Shown here one piece after another: positions 9,176 to 18,252 of a DNA stretch of 64,000 nucleotides. The position numbers were made by a program, and so were the translations under genes. The stretch comes from Foliimonas ilicis (GTDB lineage Bacteria; Pseudomonadota; Alphaproteobacteria; Rhizobiales; Rhizobiaceae). The stretch is from assembly GCF_039939195.1 (NCBI RefSeq), contig NZ_JBDUUH010000016.1:1-64000 (forward strand), given 5' to 3'. Below the pieces are notes generated by a model that saw only the letters and a list, made by a program, of their open reading frames with translations, did not search any database and was not told the origin of the DNA. How positions within the stretch are numbered: the stretch's first letter is position 1; each line of letters opens with the position of its first letter.

Positions 9176-9176
9176 T

Positions 9177-9989
9177 TCAAAAAGCTCGCTGCAGTCCGAC
9201 AAGCCGTTGGATCAGCGCAACCGCCAGTGCCGATAATATAATCGACAGGGTTGCCGCAGCTGCTGCCGTAGGCCGGAACTCGTAGGTCAGGAAGTCAAAG
9301 AGCGCGAGCGGCAGAGTGTTACCGCCAATCGGCTTCATCAACAGTGACATTGTGTACAGATCAAACGATGTGATGAACGCGAAGACTGCGCCCATAACGA
9401 CCCCGGGCATGATGAGGGGAAGCGTCACGCGCCGGAAGGTCTGCCATGGCGTTGCGCCAAGGCTGCCAGATGCTTCTTCCATCGCAGGATCGACTTGCCG
9501 CATCGCAGCCGATATCGACACATAGGCATACGGGAAGGCAATCAACGCGTGGCCTATCTGCAGGCCGAAAAACGTCTTTCCCAAGCCAATTTGATACAGG
9601 AAAAAGAGAAGGCCAATCGCAGTCAGCAACTCTGGGATTAGAAGCGGCAAGGTCATTCCTGTTTGGAAAAGCGCGGCGCGGCGGCCATCAAGCCGATGTG
9701 CGAACAATGCTGCGCCCACAGCGAGAATGCCCGTGACGACGGCAGTTATGGCGGCCACCCGGAGTGATATTATCAAGCCGTCGACCAAGTCCTGGCGCTG
9801 AAAGAACGCTTCGTACCACTTGAGCGAAAGACCTTCTGGCGGCACTTTCATAATTTGGCCTGCAGTTAAGGATGCAAACACGATCATGGCCATTGGCGCG
9901 AGCAGGAAAACATAAAGCAAAACGATCAGTACTTTGAAGCCATGTTTGATAAAGAGATCGCTGACGGTGCGGCTTGGTATCGTTTCCAT
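9177..9989 (-). CDS. ABC transporter permease, PotC-like
   Basis: A 270-residue inner-membrane permease with about six membrane segments and the EAA loop (EEASGSLGATPWQTFRRV) that contacts the ATPase. PotC-type proteins pair with PotB in importers for polyamines and related small cations, and the broader family also carries opines, sugar acids and other amines. The ATG at 9989 shares its A with the stop of the upstream permease (TAATG), so the pair is translationally coupled. It is part of the four-gene importer at 9177-12939. The substrate is probably the compound broken down by the enzymes of this operon. Confidence 0.9.
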   Translation of the reverse strand: METIPSRTVSDLFIKHGFKVLIVLLYVFLLAPMAMIVFASLTAGQIMKVPPEGLSLKWYEAFFQRQDLVDGLIISLRVAAITAVVTGILAVGAALFAHRLDGRRAALFQTGMTLPLLIPELLTAIGLLFFLYQIGLGKTFFGLQIGHALIAFPYAYVSISAAMRQVDPAMEEASGSLGATPWQTFRRVTLPLIMPGVVMGAVFAFITSFDLYTMSLLMKPIGGNTLPLALFDFLTYEFRPTAAAAATLSIILSALAVALIQRLVGLQRAF

Positions 9990-10846
9990 TACGCTTTGAC
10001 CCTTTCCATCAACCGGACGGTCATCAGCCCGAAGGCGATTACGATCAAAAGGGTTGCCGCACTCATTATCAAGGCGAGCGCTGAGCCGAATGGCCAAGCA
10101 AATGTGCTGGTTAACTCTTGGATGATGAGTGTCGGCATCCGTTGAACCAGTTGTCCACCGAGTAGAGCAGGGGTCACATAAGCCGCGACACTTAGGATAA
10201 ACACGAGGATCATTCCAGACTGCACGCCTGGAAAGCTCAATGGGAAGATCACACGCCAGAATGTTGCCCGACGTGAGGCTCCCATCGAAGCTGAGGCTTC
10301 AAGCAACGCGGGCGAGATGTTGCGAAGCGCGTTGTTTATGGGCAGCACCATGAAGGGCACGAAGACATGTACAAGTGCAATGATGACGATGGTTTGAGTA
10401 AACATTATCCGCAGAGGCAGCTCGATCATGCCCAGTCCGAGAAGTGCCTGGTTAAGCGGCCCATTGAGTGCGACGAGAATCATCCAGCCGAAATTGCGGA
10501 CCAGTACGCCCGTCATCAAAGGTGAAGCGATAAAAGCGTAGAGCATAAGCGCCTTACCGCCTCGTGCCCGGGACAGATGCCAGGCGAGTGGGTACGAAAC
10601 CGCTAGGCAAAGCAATGTCACGATAGCTGCACCGATCAACGTCTGTGCGAGCACCCCCAGATAGAAGCCGTCCTGGAAGAGGCGACCGTACTGTGCGAGA
10701 GTATGACCATCTCCATAAGGTGTGTTGTTTCCGGAAGCTCGGAAACTCATCTCGATCATCCCCAAGAGTGGGATAATCAGGAAAATTGCGATCAATGCGA
10801 CAGCGGGCGCGGCAAGCAGATAGCGGGCTGCGGCACGCGGGGTCAT
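9989..10846 (-). CDS. ABC transporter permease, PotB-like
   Basis: A 285-residue inner-membrane permease with a hydrophobic N-terminal segment and five further membrane spans. Its EAA loop (LEASASMGASRRATFWRV) is well conserved. It is the partner of the PotC-like subunit encoded next. Its ATG at 10846 overlaps the ATPase stop as ATGA. Typical PotB length is about 280-300 residues, so it is complete. Confidence 0.9.
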   Translation of the reverse strand: MTPRAAARYLLAAPAVALIAIFLIIPLLGMIEMSFRASGNNTPYGDGHTLAQYGRLFQDGFYLGVLAQTLIGAAIVTLLCLAVSYPLAWHLSRARGGKALMLYAFIASPLMTGVLVRNFGWMILVALNGPLNQALLGLGMIELPLRIMFTQTIVIIALVHVFVPFMVLPINNALRNISPALLEASASMGASRRATFWRVIFPLSFPGVQSGMILVFILSVAAYVTPALLGGQLVQRMPTLIIQELTSTFAWPFGSALALIMSAATLLIVIAFGLMTVRLMERVKA

Positions 10847-11904
10847 GGTGCTTCTCGCTTCATGAGCCAGGCATGCTCACGGTCAACCTCCAGCGGGACG
10901 CTGCTGCCCAAATCCAGCCGCTCATTGGCTGGAGCCCAAAACCGCAGCAAATCTCCATTCGCCAGTTCCGCTTCGCAGTGAAGGTTTGCTCCAAGGAAAG
11001 CGGTTTTGCGCAAGGTGGCATTAAGGTGAACCGGAGTTCCGGGGCGCGCAATGCTTAGCGATTCTGGCCGTAGTAAAAGTTCGAAATCCTGGCCCAAGTC
11101 GGGTGTGCCCGGCACTTCGATTTCGCCGATGTCGATGGGTATACGGTACATTCCCGGGCTCAGTTCCAGCCCGCCTCGTAGTGAAAGAAAGTTTGCCTCG
11201 CCAGTAAAGTTCGCCACATAACGACCAACAGGTCGTTGATAAATTTCGCGCGGGCTCGCAAACTGCGCAACGCGGCCGGCTTTCATAACCGCAACTCGAT
11301 CTGAGATGGCCATGGCCTCGGCCTGATCGTGCGTTACGTAAAATGCCGTTGTACGACTTTCTTGTTGCAGGTCACGTATCAGCCATCGAACATCGTCTCG
11401 CAGTCGCGCGTCGAGGTTTGCGAGTGGCTCGTCAAGCAGTAACAGGCGCGGGTTGAACACCAGCGCGCGAGCGAGAGCTACGCGTTGTTGCTGGCCGCCC
11501 GAAAGCTGACGCGGATAACGATCAGCATAAGGGCTGAGTTGAACGAGATCCAAGGCACCTAAAATCTTTCGCTTTGCTTCTTGTGAAGGAATGTTGCGAA
11601 AGATCAGGCCATATCCGACGTTCTGCGAAACCGTCATGTGCGGGAATAGAGCGTAGTTTTGAAAAACCACGCCGAAGTCACGCTTATTGGTCGGCAGGTT
11701 AACGATGGAGCGGCCGTCTACGGTAACGTCGCCGCCGCTGGGTTCAAGAAAGCCTGCGATCAAACGCAACGTGGTGCTTTTTCCGCACCCCGACGGTCCC
11801 AGCAGCGAGACGAGCTCGCCGTGGTCCGCACTCAAGTCGATCCCATCCAGTGCGAGAAAGTCTTGATAGCGCTTGGTCAACTTGGTGACTTGGATCTGCG
11901 CCAT
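10843..11904 (-). CDS. ABC transporter ATP-binding protein, PotA-like
   Basis: A 353-residue ATPase with Walker A (GPSGCGKST), Q-loop (VVFQNYALFPHMTV), signature LSGGQQQRVALARAL, Walker B (LLLLDEPLANLD) and H-switch (VTHDQAEAM). The C-terminal ~110 residues form a TOBE-like regulatory domain (LLLRPESLSIA). It energises the importer with the two downstream permeases and the upstream binding protein. Only three bases separate it from the binding-protein stop. All motifs are intact. Confidence 0.92.
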   Translation of the reverse strand: MAQIQVTKLTKRYQDFLALDGIDLSADHGELVSLLGPSGCGKSTTLRLIAGFLEPSGGDVTVDGRSIVNLPTNKRDFGVVFQNYALFPHMTVSQNVGYGLIFRNIPSQEAKRKILGALDLVQLSPYADRYPRQLSGGQQQRVALARALVFNPRLLLLDEPLANLDARLRDDVRWLIRDLQQESRTTAFYVTHDQAEAMAISDRVAVMKAGRVAQFASPREIYQRPVGRYVANFTGEANFLSLRGGLELSPGMYRIPIDIGEIEVPGTPDLGQDFELLLRPESLSIARPGTPVHLNATLRKTAFLGANLHCEAELANGDLLRFWAPANERLDLGSSVPLEVDREHAWLMKREAP

Positions 11905-11907
11905 AGG

Positions 11908-12939
11908 TCAGATCGTCCGCGACCAAAGATCGGTTAGCGACTTGTTGATCTTGTTCGCTTCAGTCCAGTCGAACCTGATCGCCTTTTCCAGTTGCTCGGG
12001 CTGCAACGGCCACTTATCGAGCTCGGAAGGCAGTTTCACCGTCTTGTTAGTCGGCGCAATGAGCCAGTTGGTGGTCATCCAGAGCTGCGTTTCCGGACTC
12101 AGTACGAAGTCGATATATGCTGCTGCATCCTTTTTGTCTTTCCCGTTTTTGAGAATGCTGAACGAATGGTCGAAGACCATCATACCTTCCTCAGGAAGCA
12201 CGAAATCGACCGGCACGCCCTGTTCCTGCATCGTCTTGACTTCGCCTACATCAAGCGGCGCGATGGCGATCTGGCCTTGAGTGATAAGTGGCGTGAATTG
12301 TGACGAATAACCTATCTGCGGGAACGGCTTGAGTTCCGCAAATTTCTTTACCGCTGTATCGATGTCGTCGCGGCCCGATCCGAAATGTTCGCCGGCCCAC
12401 ATCGCCATCATGATGCCTGCTGAATTGGTAATAGCGTAGAAGCCCGTGAGACCTTTGTATTCCTCTTTCCAGAGGTCGGCCCAGCCGCTTGGTGGCGTCT
12501 TCACCATGTCCGTACGGTAAGCGATGACGAGCGGGGCAAGCATGCCGTTAACGGCTGTGCTGCCTGCAAGCTTGGCAGGTTCAATCACGTCTTTATAATT
12601 CGGGACCAGTTCAGGCGTGAGAGTTTCGAAATAGCCTTCGTCGCGCAGCATCGCTGTATAGCGTTCGTTGAGCATGATGGCGGAAAAAGGCGGGTTCTCC
12701 GGGCCTGCAGCCTTGAAGGTGGAAACCCAACCGGTGCCGAGACCTATGTCGAGGTTCACCGGTCGGCCAATTTTCTCCGAGAATCGCGGCATTACCTGAT
12801 TGCGCCAGTCGTTCTCCCATCTTCCGCCAAACATGTTGACGATAAACGGCGAGTTCTGTGCCTGGGCGGGCAGTCCGATAGCGGCAATCGTGCCAGCTCC
12901 GAGGCTTGTCTTAAGAAAATTTCGGCGATTGAGTAACAT
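11908..12939 (-). CDS. ABC transporter substrate-binding protein, PotD/PotF-like, Tat-type signal
   Basis: A 343-residue periplasmic binding protein. The N-terminus has a twin-arginine motif (NRRNFLKTSL), then a hydrophobic stretch and a cleavage site near AQAQN, so export by the Tat route is likely. The body has the fold-type of extracellular solute-binding protein family 1 (GRWENDWRNQ, AYRTDMVK, SGWADLW). A good ribosome site (AGGAGA) precedes the ATG at 12939. It is the first gene of the importer block. Relatives bind polyamines, iron or small organic cations; the operon suggests a nitrogen-rich ureide or amine. Confidence 0.88.
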   Translation of the reverse strand: MLLNRRNFLKTSLGAGTIAAIGLPAQAQNSPFIVNMFGGRWENDWRNQVMPRFSEKIGRPVNLDIGLGTGWVSTFKAAGPENPPFSAIMLNERYTAMLRDEGYFETLTPELVPNYKDVIEPAKLAGSTAVNGMLAPLVIAYRTDMVKTPPSGWADLWKEEYKGLTGFYAITNSAGIMMAMWAGEHFGSGRDDIDTAVKKFAELKPFPQIGYSSQFTPLITQGQIAIAPLDVGEVKTMQEQGVPVDFVLPEEGMMVFDHSFSILKNGKDKKDAAAYIDFVLSPETQLWMTTNWLIAPTNKTVKLPSELDKWPLQPEQLEKAIRFDWTEANKINKSLTDLWSRTI

Positions 12940-13004
12940 GATATTCTCCTCTGGATTGCGGATCCGCGTTTCTTTTGAGCGGTATCCATTGGTCGAAACG
13001 AATT

Positions 13005-14657
13005 TTAGATAAGTGGCACCTCTGCAGCATCAGCGTGAAGTTCGATGAACAACGGTCCTTTGTGCTGCTCGACCAACGCGCAAGCATCTACGAGCTCGTC
13101 GTGGTTCGTTACGGATACTGCATCTAAGCCATATGCTTGTGCTACCCGCGCGAAAGATGGATTGCTGAGCCGCGAAAGATGGGCATCCATGTTGCGGGCG
13201 ACAAATTGCACGTGTTCTGCCCCATAACAGGCGTCGTTGCAGAGTATGATTATTAAATCGAGATTATGCTCGATAACTGTGGCAAGCTCCGACGGACCTC
13301 CTAAAGCGAAACCGCCATCGCCTACCACTAATACTGTCTTGCCCTCTGGATGGGCGACCGCAGCACCTATCGCTTGGTGGAGACCACAACCGATCGCCCC
13401 GAAATGTGCGGTATTAACAAGAGCATGAGGATGCTCGACCGGAAGTGCGCGCCACGCGAGGGTGACGAAGCGCCCGAGGTCAGTGACAAGCGTGCGGTCC
13501 GCCGGAAGAACGTTGTCCAGGGCACACAAAGCTTCAAGAAACGATATCCGCCCTTGAGGCAGGGGCGTCAAAAAATTTTCAAGCCCGCTCATACTTGTAG
13601 CCGATGCAAGAGATTCAGCCATATCCGCCCCCGCAAAACCGGAGCCAGGGATCTCTGCTTCATCAAGCATTTCAACAATCTGGTTTGCGACCAGGAGAGG
13701 CGACCCCAGAATTGTGAGAAGAGGTTCATAATGACGGCCAACGGCTTTGGCGTCTGCGATAACATGAACGACCCGTTTCTCCTTCAAGAGTTCGCCGCTG
13801 CCAGTCGTGAACTTGTTGAGACCGGCTCCAAAAGCAATTATCGTGTCTGCGCTTAGAATGATGTCCATCGCGGCGCTGTTGCTTAGCCCTCCATAAATTC
13901 CGAGGTTGTGAATTTGGCCGAGGAATAAACCGGACGCTTTCAGTGTAGTGGCGAGAGGGGCATCAATTCTCCGCGCCAAATTAATAAGAGCTTCTTTTGC
14001 GGCCTCATCGCACGCACCCCGACCAACCAGCACAATCGGTCGTTTCGCTGCAGCAAGAATTGCGGCGGCTTCTTCGATTGCGAGATAATCTGGAGTGAGC
14101 TCCGGCTGAATCGGCACTCCTGCTGTCAAACGTTGGGACACTGGCACGCTCCATTGCCAGTCGATACGCATGTTGAAAACGACGGGGCGACGTTCGAGCA
14201 CCGCCATCTTTATCGCGCGTAGAAGGTCGGCTGACGCGGTCTCCGGCGAGGTCAACTCAACGTAGCCCGCTCCTGTCGCCGCGACGAAACTCTTCTGATC
14301 GAATTTCTGTAGGTGGTTGAGATCGTCGGGTGAGGTGTCGCCAGCGATCAAAAGCAGCGGCTGTCCGGCTTTGGTAGCCTCTATCAAAGCAACGGCAGTG
14401 TTGGCGAGGGCAGGCCCGTGAGTTACCGTCGCGACACCAAGCTTGCCGGACGCCTGGCCATATCCAATAGCCATCTGCACTGAGGAAGCTTCGTGGCGCG
14501 CTGCGATATATCTTCCCCCTTGCTTTGCGACAAAGCTGTCCACGAAGAAGAGATTGCCGTCGCCAACCAGTCCGAAAAGCGGACCGGGCACATGTTCCGC
14601 TAACGTGGCGGCTAAAAGTGCATGTACTGGCGAAGCGGTGATAGACGTCGGAGGCAT
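13005..14657 (-). CDS. Thiamine diphosphate enzyme of the acetolactate synthase/carboligase family
   Basis: A 550-residue three-domain ThDP enzyme: N-terminal pyrimidine-binding domain with the activating Glu in AARHEASSVQMA, a central domain (about 195-330), and the C-terminal PP domain with GDGGFALGG...NDACYG, the Mg/ThDP motif. Relatives include acetolactate synthase, glyoxylate carboligase and benzoylformate-type decarboxylases. Glyoxylate carboligase usually has Val in place of the activating Glu, so the Glu here argues for another reaction. Within a ureide operon it could process a 2-oxo acid such as glyoxylate. The ATG at 14657 starts at the usual place for the family; a longer frame to 14756 lacks family resemblance. 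Confidence 0.85.
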   Translation of the reverse strand: MPPTSITASPVHALLAATLAEHVPGPLFGLVGDGNLFFVDSFVAKQGGRYIAARHEASSVQMAIGYGQASGKLGVATVTHGPALANTAVALIEATKAGQPLLLIAGDTSPDDLNHLQKFDQKSFVAATGAGYVELTSPETASADLLRAIKMAVLERRPVVFNMRIDWQWSVPVSQRLTAGVPIQPELTPDYLAIEEAAAILAAAKRPIVLVGRGACDEAAKEALINLARRIDAPLATTLKASGLFLGQIHNLGIYGGLSNSAAMDIILSADTIIAFGAGLNKFTTGSGELLKEKRVVHVIADAKAVGRHYEPLLTILGSPLLVANQIVEMLDEAEIPGSGFAGADMAESLASATSMSGLENFLTPLPQGRISFLEALCALDNVLPADRTLVTDLGRFVTLAWRALPVEHPHALVNTAHFGAIGCGLHQAIGAAVAHPEGKTVLVVGDGGFALGGPSELATVIEHNLDLIIILCNDACYGAEHVQFVARNMDAHLSRLSNPSFARVAQAYGLDAVSVTNHDELVDACALVEQHKGPLFIELHADAAEVPLI

Positions 14658-14818
14658 GCAGGTCGGGCTCCATCGAACTTGAACTTGCTGAAGCGTAAGG
14701 CAAGAAAATTTTCGATAAAGTATAAAATTTGACGAGGAATATTGCCGAAAATGCACAATACGCCTCTAAGTGATGCACACGGTGCTTTCATGTTCGGCCT
14801 GTTGTCGAAAGATGATGC

Positions 14819-16153
14819 TTAACTAGGCAGTTGCAGTATTCTACCCGGGTTCAGAATCCCGTAAGGATCGAGCGCGTCCTTTATGCGGCGCATGGCTGCA
14901 ATTTCTTCCGCTGATCGACAAATATGGAGATACCGGGCCTTGTCGACGCCAATCCCATGTTCGGCACTTATGGCGCCGCCCAACTTTCTGGTTAGTTGAA
15001 AGAGTGGTTCGACTAAGTCCTGCTGTCTGGGCCCGCTAACGATATAATGTATGTTTCCGTCGCCCAAATGTCCGAATGCGTGAGCGGATTTGTCCGGCCC
15101 GACCATCGCCGAAGCCTTAGCAAGAAACTCCGGTATTGCGGACACAGGAAGTGATAGGTCGAGGCTTGTGAGAGGTGCGCACTGTCGATCTAGCGCTTCA
15201 TTGCATCCCTCTCGAAATTGCCAGAAATCGAGCCGATCCTTTTCTGACTGCGATATTATCACATCGGTTAACAGGCCGTCTTCCAGACCACCGCTGAGGG
15301 TATCATAAAGCACTTCTTGGAGATCGAATTCGAGACTGCTGCCAATCTCTATCAACAAGTAGCAGGATGCCGAGTTCGCAAAGGGAAACTCTACCGCTCG
15401 GCAGGAAGCCGACATTTCCAGAAGTGGAGCGATCATGAACTCGCAAGCCTGCAAGAGAGGACCGAAGCGCCGCTTCACGCGGGGGAGGAATTCCAGAGCC
15501 GCGTCAATGTGTTCACAAGTACATAACGCTGCAACCTGTTGATGCATTGGGGCATGGAGCCTGAGAACCGCAGCGGTGATGATCCCAAGGGTGCCCTCGC
15601 TACCCATCAGGATTTGCGGGAAGTTATAGCCCGTATTGTCTTTCCACAAACCCGTCATGCGGTCGATAATCGTACCATCGGCAAGAACAGCTTCGACACC
15701 GAGCACCTGTTGGCGAAACGTTCCGTATCTAACGGCCAAAGGGCCTCCGGCATTGGTGGCAATCATACCGCCTATCGTTGCCGAACCTCTAGCGCCGAGA
15801 TCTGCCCCTAGCATCCAGCCTGCTTCTGTTGCCGCGTCCTGCGCTTCTTCGAGTGTGTTTCCAGCACCTACACGCATCACTCCGGATTTTTCATCAATTT
15901 CTACAGACTTGCGCAACCGCTCTGTGGAAAGCACTACTTCGCCTTTTTGTGTCCGTGCGCCGCCTGCAAGGCCAGTACGTCCACCTTGAACGACACACGC
16001 CTGTCTAGCAGCACTCAGCGTTCGGAGAATCTCTGCGCACTCCTCGGAATTTCTTGGCGCATATATAACGCAAGGGTCGTGACCGCGCACTCCAGCGAAA
16101 TCGTCGTAGTACCGCTCAGCATTCAAAACTTCGAATTTACCAAGGCTTTTCAT
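14819..16153 (-). CDS. FAD-linked 2-hydroxyacid oxidoreductase (GlcD/D-lactate dehydrogenase type)
   Basis: A 444-residue flavoprotein. The PCMH-type FAD domain is at about 30-210 (VVQGGRTGLAGGARTQ, GANLEEAQ-like region, MGSEGTLGIITAAVLRL), followed by the FAD-oxidase C domain with GHLGDGNIHY and SAEHGIGVDKARYL near the end, which hold the catalytic and metal-binding His residues. The family oxidises D-lactate, glycolate, D-2-hydroxyglutarate and similar 2-hydroxy acids. It is first in the operon, with the promoter in the 140 bases above 16153. It may oxidise glycolate- or ureidoglycolate-like intermediates, which would fit the missing step between the AllE-like enzyme and the 2-oxo acid. Confidence 0.87.
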   Translation of the reverse strand: MKSLGKFEVLNAERYYDDFAGVRGHDPCVIYAPRNSEECAEILRTLSAARQACVVQGGRTGLAGGARTQKGEVVLSTERLRKSVEIDEKSGVMRVGAGNTLEEAQDAATEAGWMLGADLGARGSATIGGMIATNAGGPLAVRYGTFRQQVLGVEAVLADGTIIDRMTGLWKDNTGYNFPQILMGSEGTLGIITAAVLRLHAPMHQQVAALCTCEHIDAALEFLPRVKRRFGPLLQACEFMIAPLLEMSASCRAVEFPFANSASCYLLIEIGSSLEFDLQEVLYDTLSGGLEDGLLTDVIISQSEKDRLDFWQFREGCNEALDRQCAPLTSLDLSLPVSAIPEFLAKASAMVGPDKSAHAFGHLGDGNIHYIVSGPRQQDLVEPLFQLTRKLGGAISAEHGIGVDKARYLHICRSAEEIAAMRRIKDALDPYGILNPGRILQLPS

Positions 16154-16293
16154 AAATTTACATCCGGAGATTCACAAAAACTCGATAAGTTCCCTGCAGT
16201 GCTGCGCTTGGTCACGGGCGCGCACTCCAATCGAACGACGTAGCCGCGCGACTTAAAATGAAGGTGGCCACTGGACACATTGCGTATTCGCAT

Positions 16294-16725
16294 TCAGCTC
16301 TGAACATGCAAGATTTCGCAACTAGCGACGAACGCTTCACTTCCGTCCAGACTACTTCCTTTTCTGAATGCGAAAACAGATATGGGTCTCGTAGCAGTTG
16401 GGTATGCTACGAGAACCATAGCCAGATTTTCATCTTCAACCATCTTGATAGCTGTCCCACCGACCGCTTTTGCAGATCGGCTGCCGACGGCGTCAGTATA
16501 CACCACGTCGAACCCGTCCCCATCTTTCAACAGTTGTATGCCGCCGTTCGCGAGGCCGTCCTTAATCCAGCCCGCACTTTCGTCATCAACAATCTTGCCT
16601 TTGACGTTGTAGCCGAAGCATTGGGACGCTCCACAAATCGCAATGACTTGTGCAAGAGAACTGCTCGTGTTCACAAGTAAAATTGCTAATGCAGCTATGG
16701 CTGCGCTGGCTTTCGAATTATTCAT
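16294..16725 (-). CDS. Small secreted protein of unknown function
   Basis: A 143-residue protein with a clear signal peptide (MNNSKASAAIAALAILLV, cleavage near SLAQV). The mature part has three cysteines (IAICGASQCFG and a late ASCEIL) and a central glycine-rich stretch, with no family I recognise. It is separate from the operon on its left: 140 bases lie between, and it is transcribed toward the operon. It lies beside IS481 remains, so it may have been mobile. Confidence 0.55.
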   Translation of the reverse strand: MNNSKASAAIAALAILLVNTSSSLAQVIAICGASQCFGYNVKGKIVDDESAGWIKDGLANGGIQLLKDGDGFDVVYTDAVGSRSAKAVGGTAIKMVEDENLAMVLVAYPTATRPISVFAFRKGSSLDGSEAFVASCEILHVQS

Positions 16726-17108
16726 ACTCGACTATTCCCCGTCGGAGACGTTCGTATTTGCACAAGTGGAAGGATAAACTTGCGATGTGATTTCCCTTTC
16801 CGTCATACTTCGACGAATTTTCCTGTGGAAATGTAATTCAGACCTATAGACCTAACCAAGGAGCTACCGAATGCTCCTGATTCAAAACTCCTCGGATTTG
16901 CCTTCCCGCATGAAGAATCCGTCGTTTGCAAGCCTTTCCAGCCACTCGCTTCCCACCACCTTTGACTAGAATTGCCTTTGGTATAGTGACCATTTGAGTA
17001 AAGTATAAAATCACATTATCTCTTCGCCTAAGAACCACGCAATCAGCTAGGGTGTTTGATACCGGAGTTTGATGGTGCACTATTTTCCATGGAATGGAAG
17101 GAGGCACT
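16726..17108. other. Intergenic; left flank of the IS481 element
   Basis: No gene is visible. The left boundary of the insertion element should lie here, but I cannot find an inverted copy of the right-end repeat. The 12-mer TTCGCCTAAGAA at 17023-17034 recurs at 18018-18029 in direct orientation. Confidence 0.4.
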
Positions 17109-18026
17109 GTGGGACAAGTTCTTCACGAGAGCGCCACCACGACAGAGGCGATCCGTCGAGCAATACAAAATAGTCAAGAGAGCCTGAGGGCTCTGGCGCA
17201 GCGCTACGGCATCAATCAGAAGACGGTGGCAAAGTGGAAGAAGCGCGGATCGGTCGCCGATCTGCCGACCGGCCCCAAGGATGCCAAGTCCACGGTGCTT
17301 TCGATTGAGGAGGAGGCGATCATCATCGCCTTCCGGCGCCACACCCTGTTGCCACTCGATGATTGCCTCTACACCCTGCAGCCGACAATCCCGCACCTGA
17401 CGCGCTCGTCATTGCATCGCTGTCTGCAGCGGCATGGCATTTCCAGACTGCCCGATGTGGCCGGAGACAAGCCGGACAAGAAGAAGTTCAAAACCTACCC
17501 GATCGGCTACTTCCATATCGACATCGCCGAGGTGCAGACGGCCGAGGGCAAGCTCTATCTCTACGTTGGCATTGATCGCACGAGCAAATTCGCCTTCGTC
17601 CAGGTCGTCAGGAAGACTGGCCGAACGTCGGCTTCTGCCTTCCTCGTGGCTCTGATTGCAGCGATGCCGTACCGGATCCACACCGTTCTTACCGACAACG
17701 GCATCCAGTTCACCTTCCCGCCCCGTTATGCCGACGGGCCGACTGCTCGCTACATGACCCACATGTTCGACATGCGTTGCCGTGAGAACGGCATCGAGCA
17801 CCGGCTGACCAAGATCAAGCATCCGTGGACCAATGGCCAGGTCGAGGCCCATCTCGCGGACTTCATCAATGCCTCCAATTATGGGCGACGGCTGAAGACC
17901 CTGAAGGGCCTCACCCCCTATGAGTATATCTGCAAAATCTGGACAACCGAGCCAGAACGTTTCACCCTAAATCCAATCCACCAAATGCCGGGACTAAACT
18001 CTAAATCGTCCGTCAGATTCGCCTAA
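17109..18026 (+). pseudogene. IS481-family transposase with internal deletion after the catalytic Glu
   Basis: A DDE transposase of the IS481 group. It has an N-terminal HTH (LRALAQRYGINQKTVAKWKK), then the catalytic core: first Asp in FHIDIAEVQT, second in LTDNGIQFT, and Glu in HPWTNGQVE. In the family the Glu is followed by a conserved helix of about two dozen residues (ERMNRT...) before HLADF; here VE runs straight into AHLADFINASNYGRRLKTLKG. An in-frame deletion therefore removed this part of the core, so activity is doubtful although the frame is open. The GTG at 17109 matches the usual start (MGQVLH); the open frame extends to 17094. The C-terminus SKSSVRFA is read from the element's end repeat. 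Confidence 0.85.
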
Positions 18027-18057
18027 GAAGACGATTTGTCCGTCAAATTCGCGTAAG
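18008..18057. repeat. Tandem 20-bp repeat at the right end of the IS481 element
   Basis: Two near-identical 20-base units starting GTCCGTCA (18008-18027 and 18038-18057, 18 of 20 bases equal) lie in direct orientation, ten bases apart. The first covers the transposase stop codon. They are likely terminal or subterminal transposase binding sites. No inverted copy was found at the left, so the left end may be lost. Confidence 0.6.
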
Positions 18058-18252
18058 CGCTGAAATCGATGTCAATCTCGCGGTGCTGGTGTGAGCCACA
18101 ATCATGCCTAATTCGGCACAGGGCAAACCGTTCAAATGTTTTGGGTCTGTTTTAAAGTTTCTATTCAAATTTCTACGTTTACCAGCGGTGTAGAAAATGA
18201 CCCTTGTCCAAAATGGGTGAATAATCAACTTGTCAATTTGAAAGGGGATCGA

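Noticed and set aside
13005..14657. Glyoxylate carboligase (Gcl) as a firm call for the ThDP enzyme
   Set aside because: Gcl typically lacks the activating Glu, which is present here in AARHEAS; kept as a general carboligase-family call.
17023..18029. 12-bp direct repeat as target-site duplication of the IS481 element
   Set aside because: The second copy lies inside the transposase stop region and end repeat, so the boundaries do not fit a real duplication.
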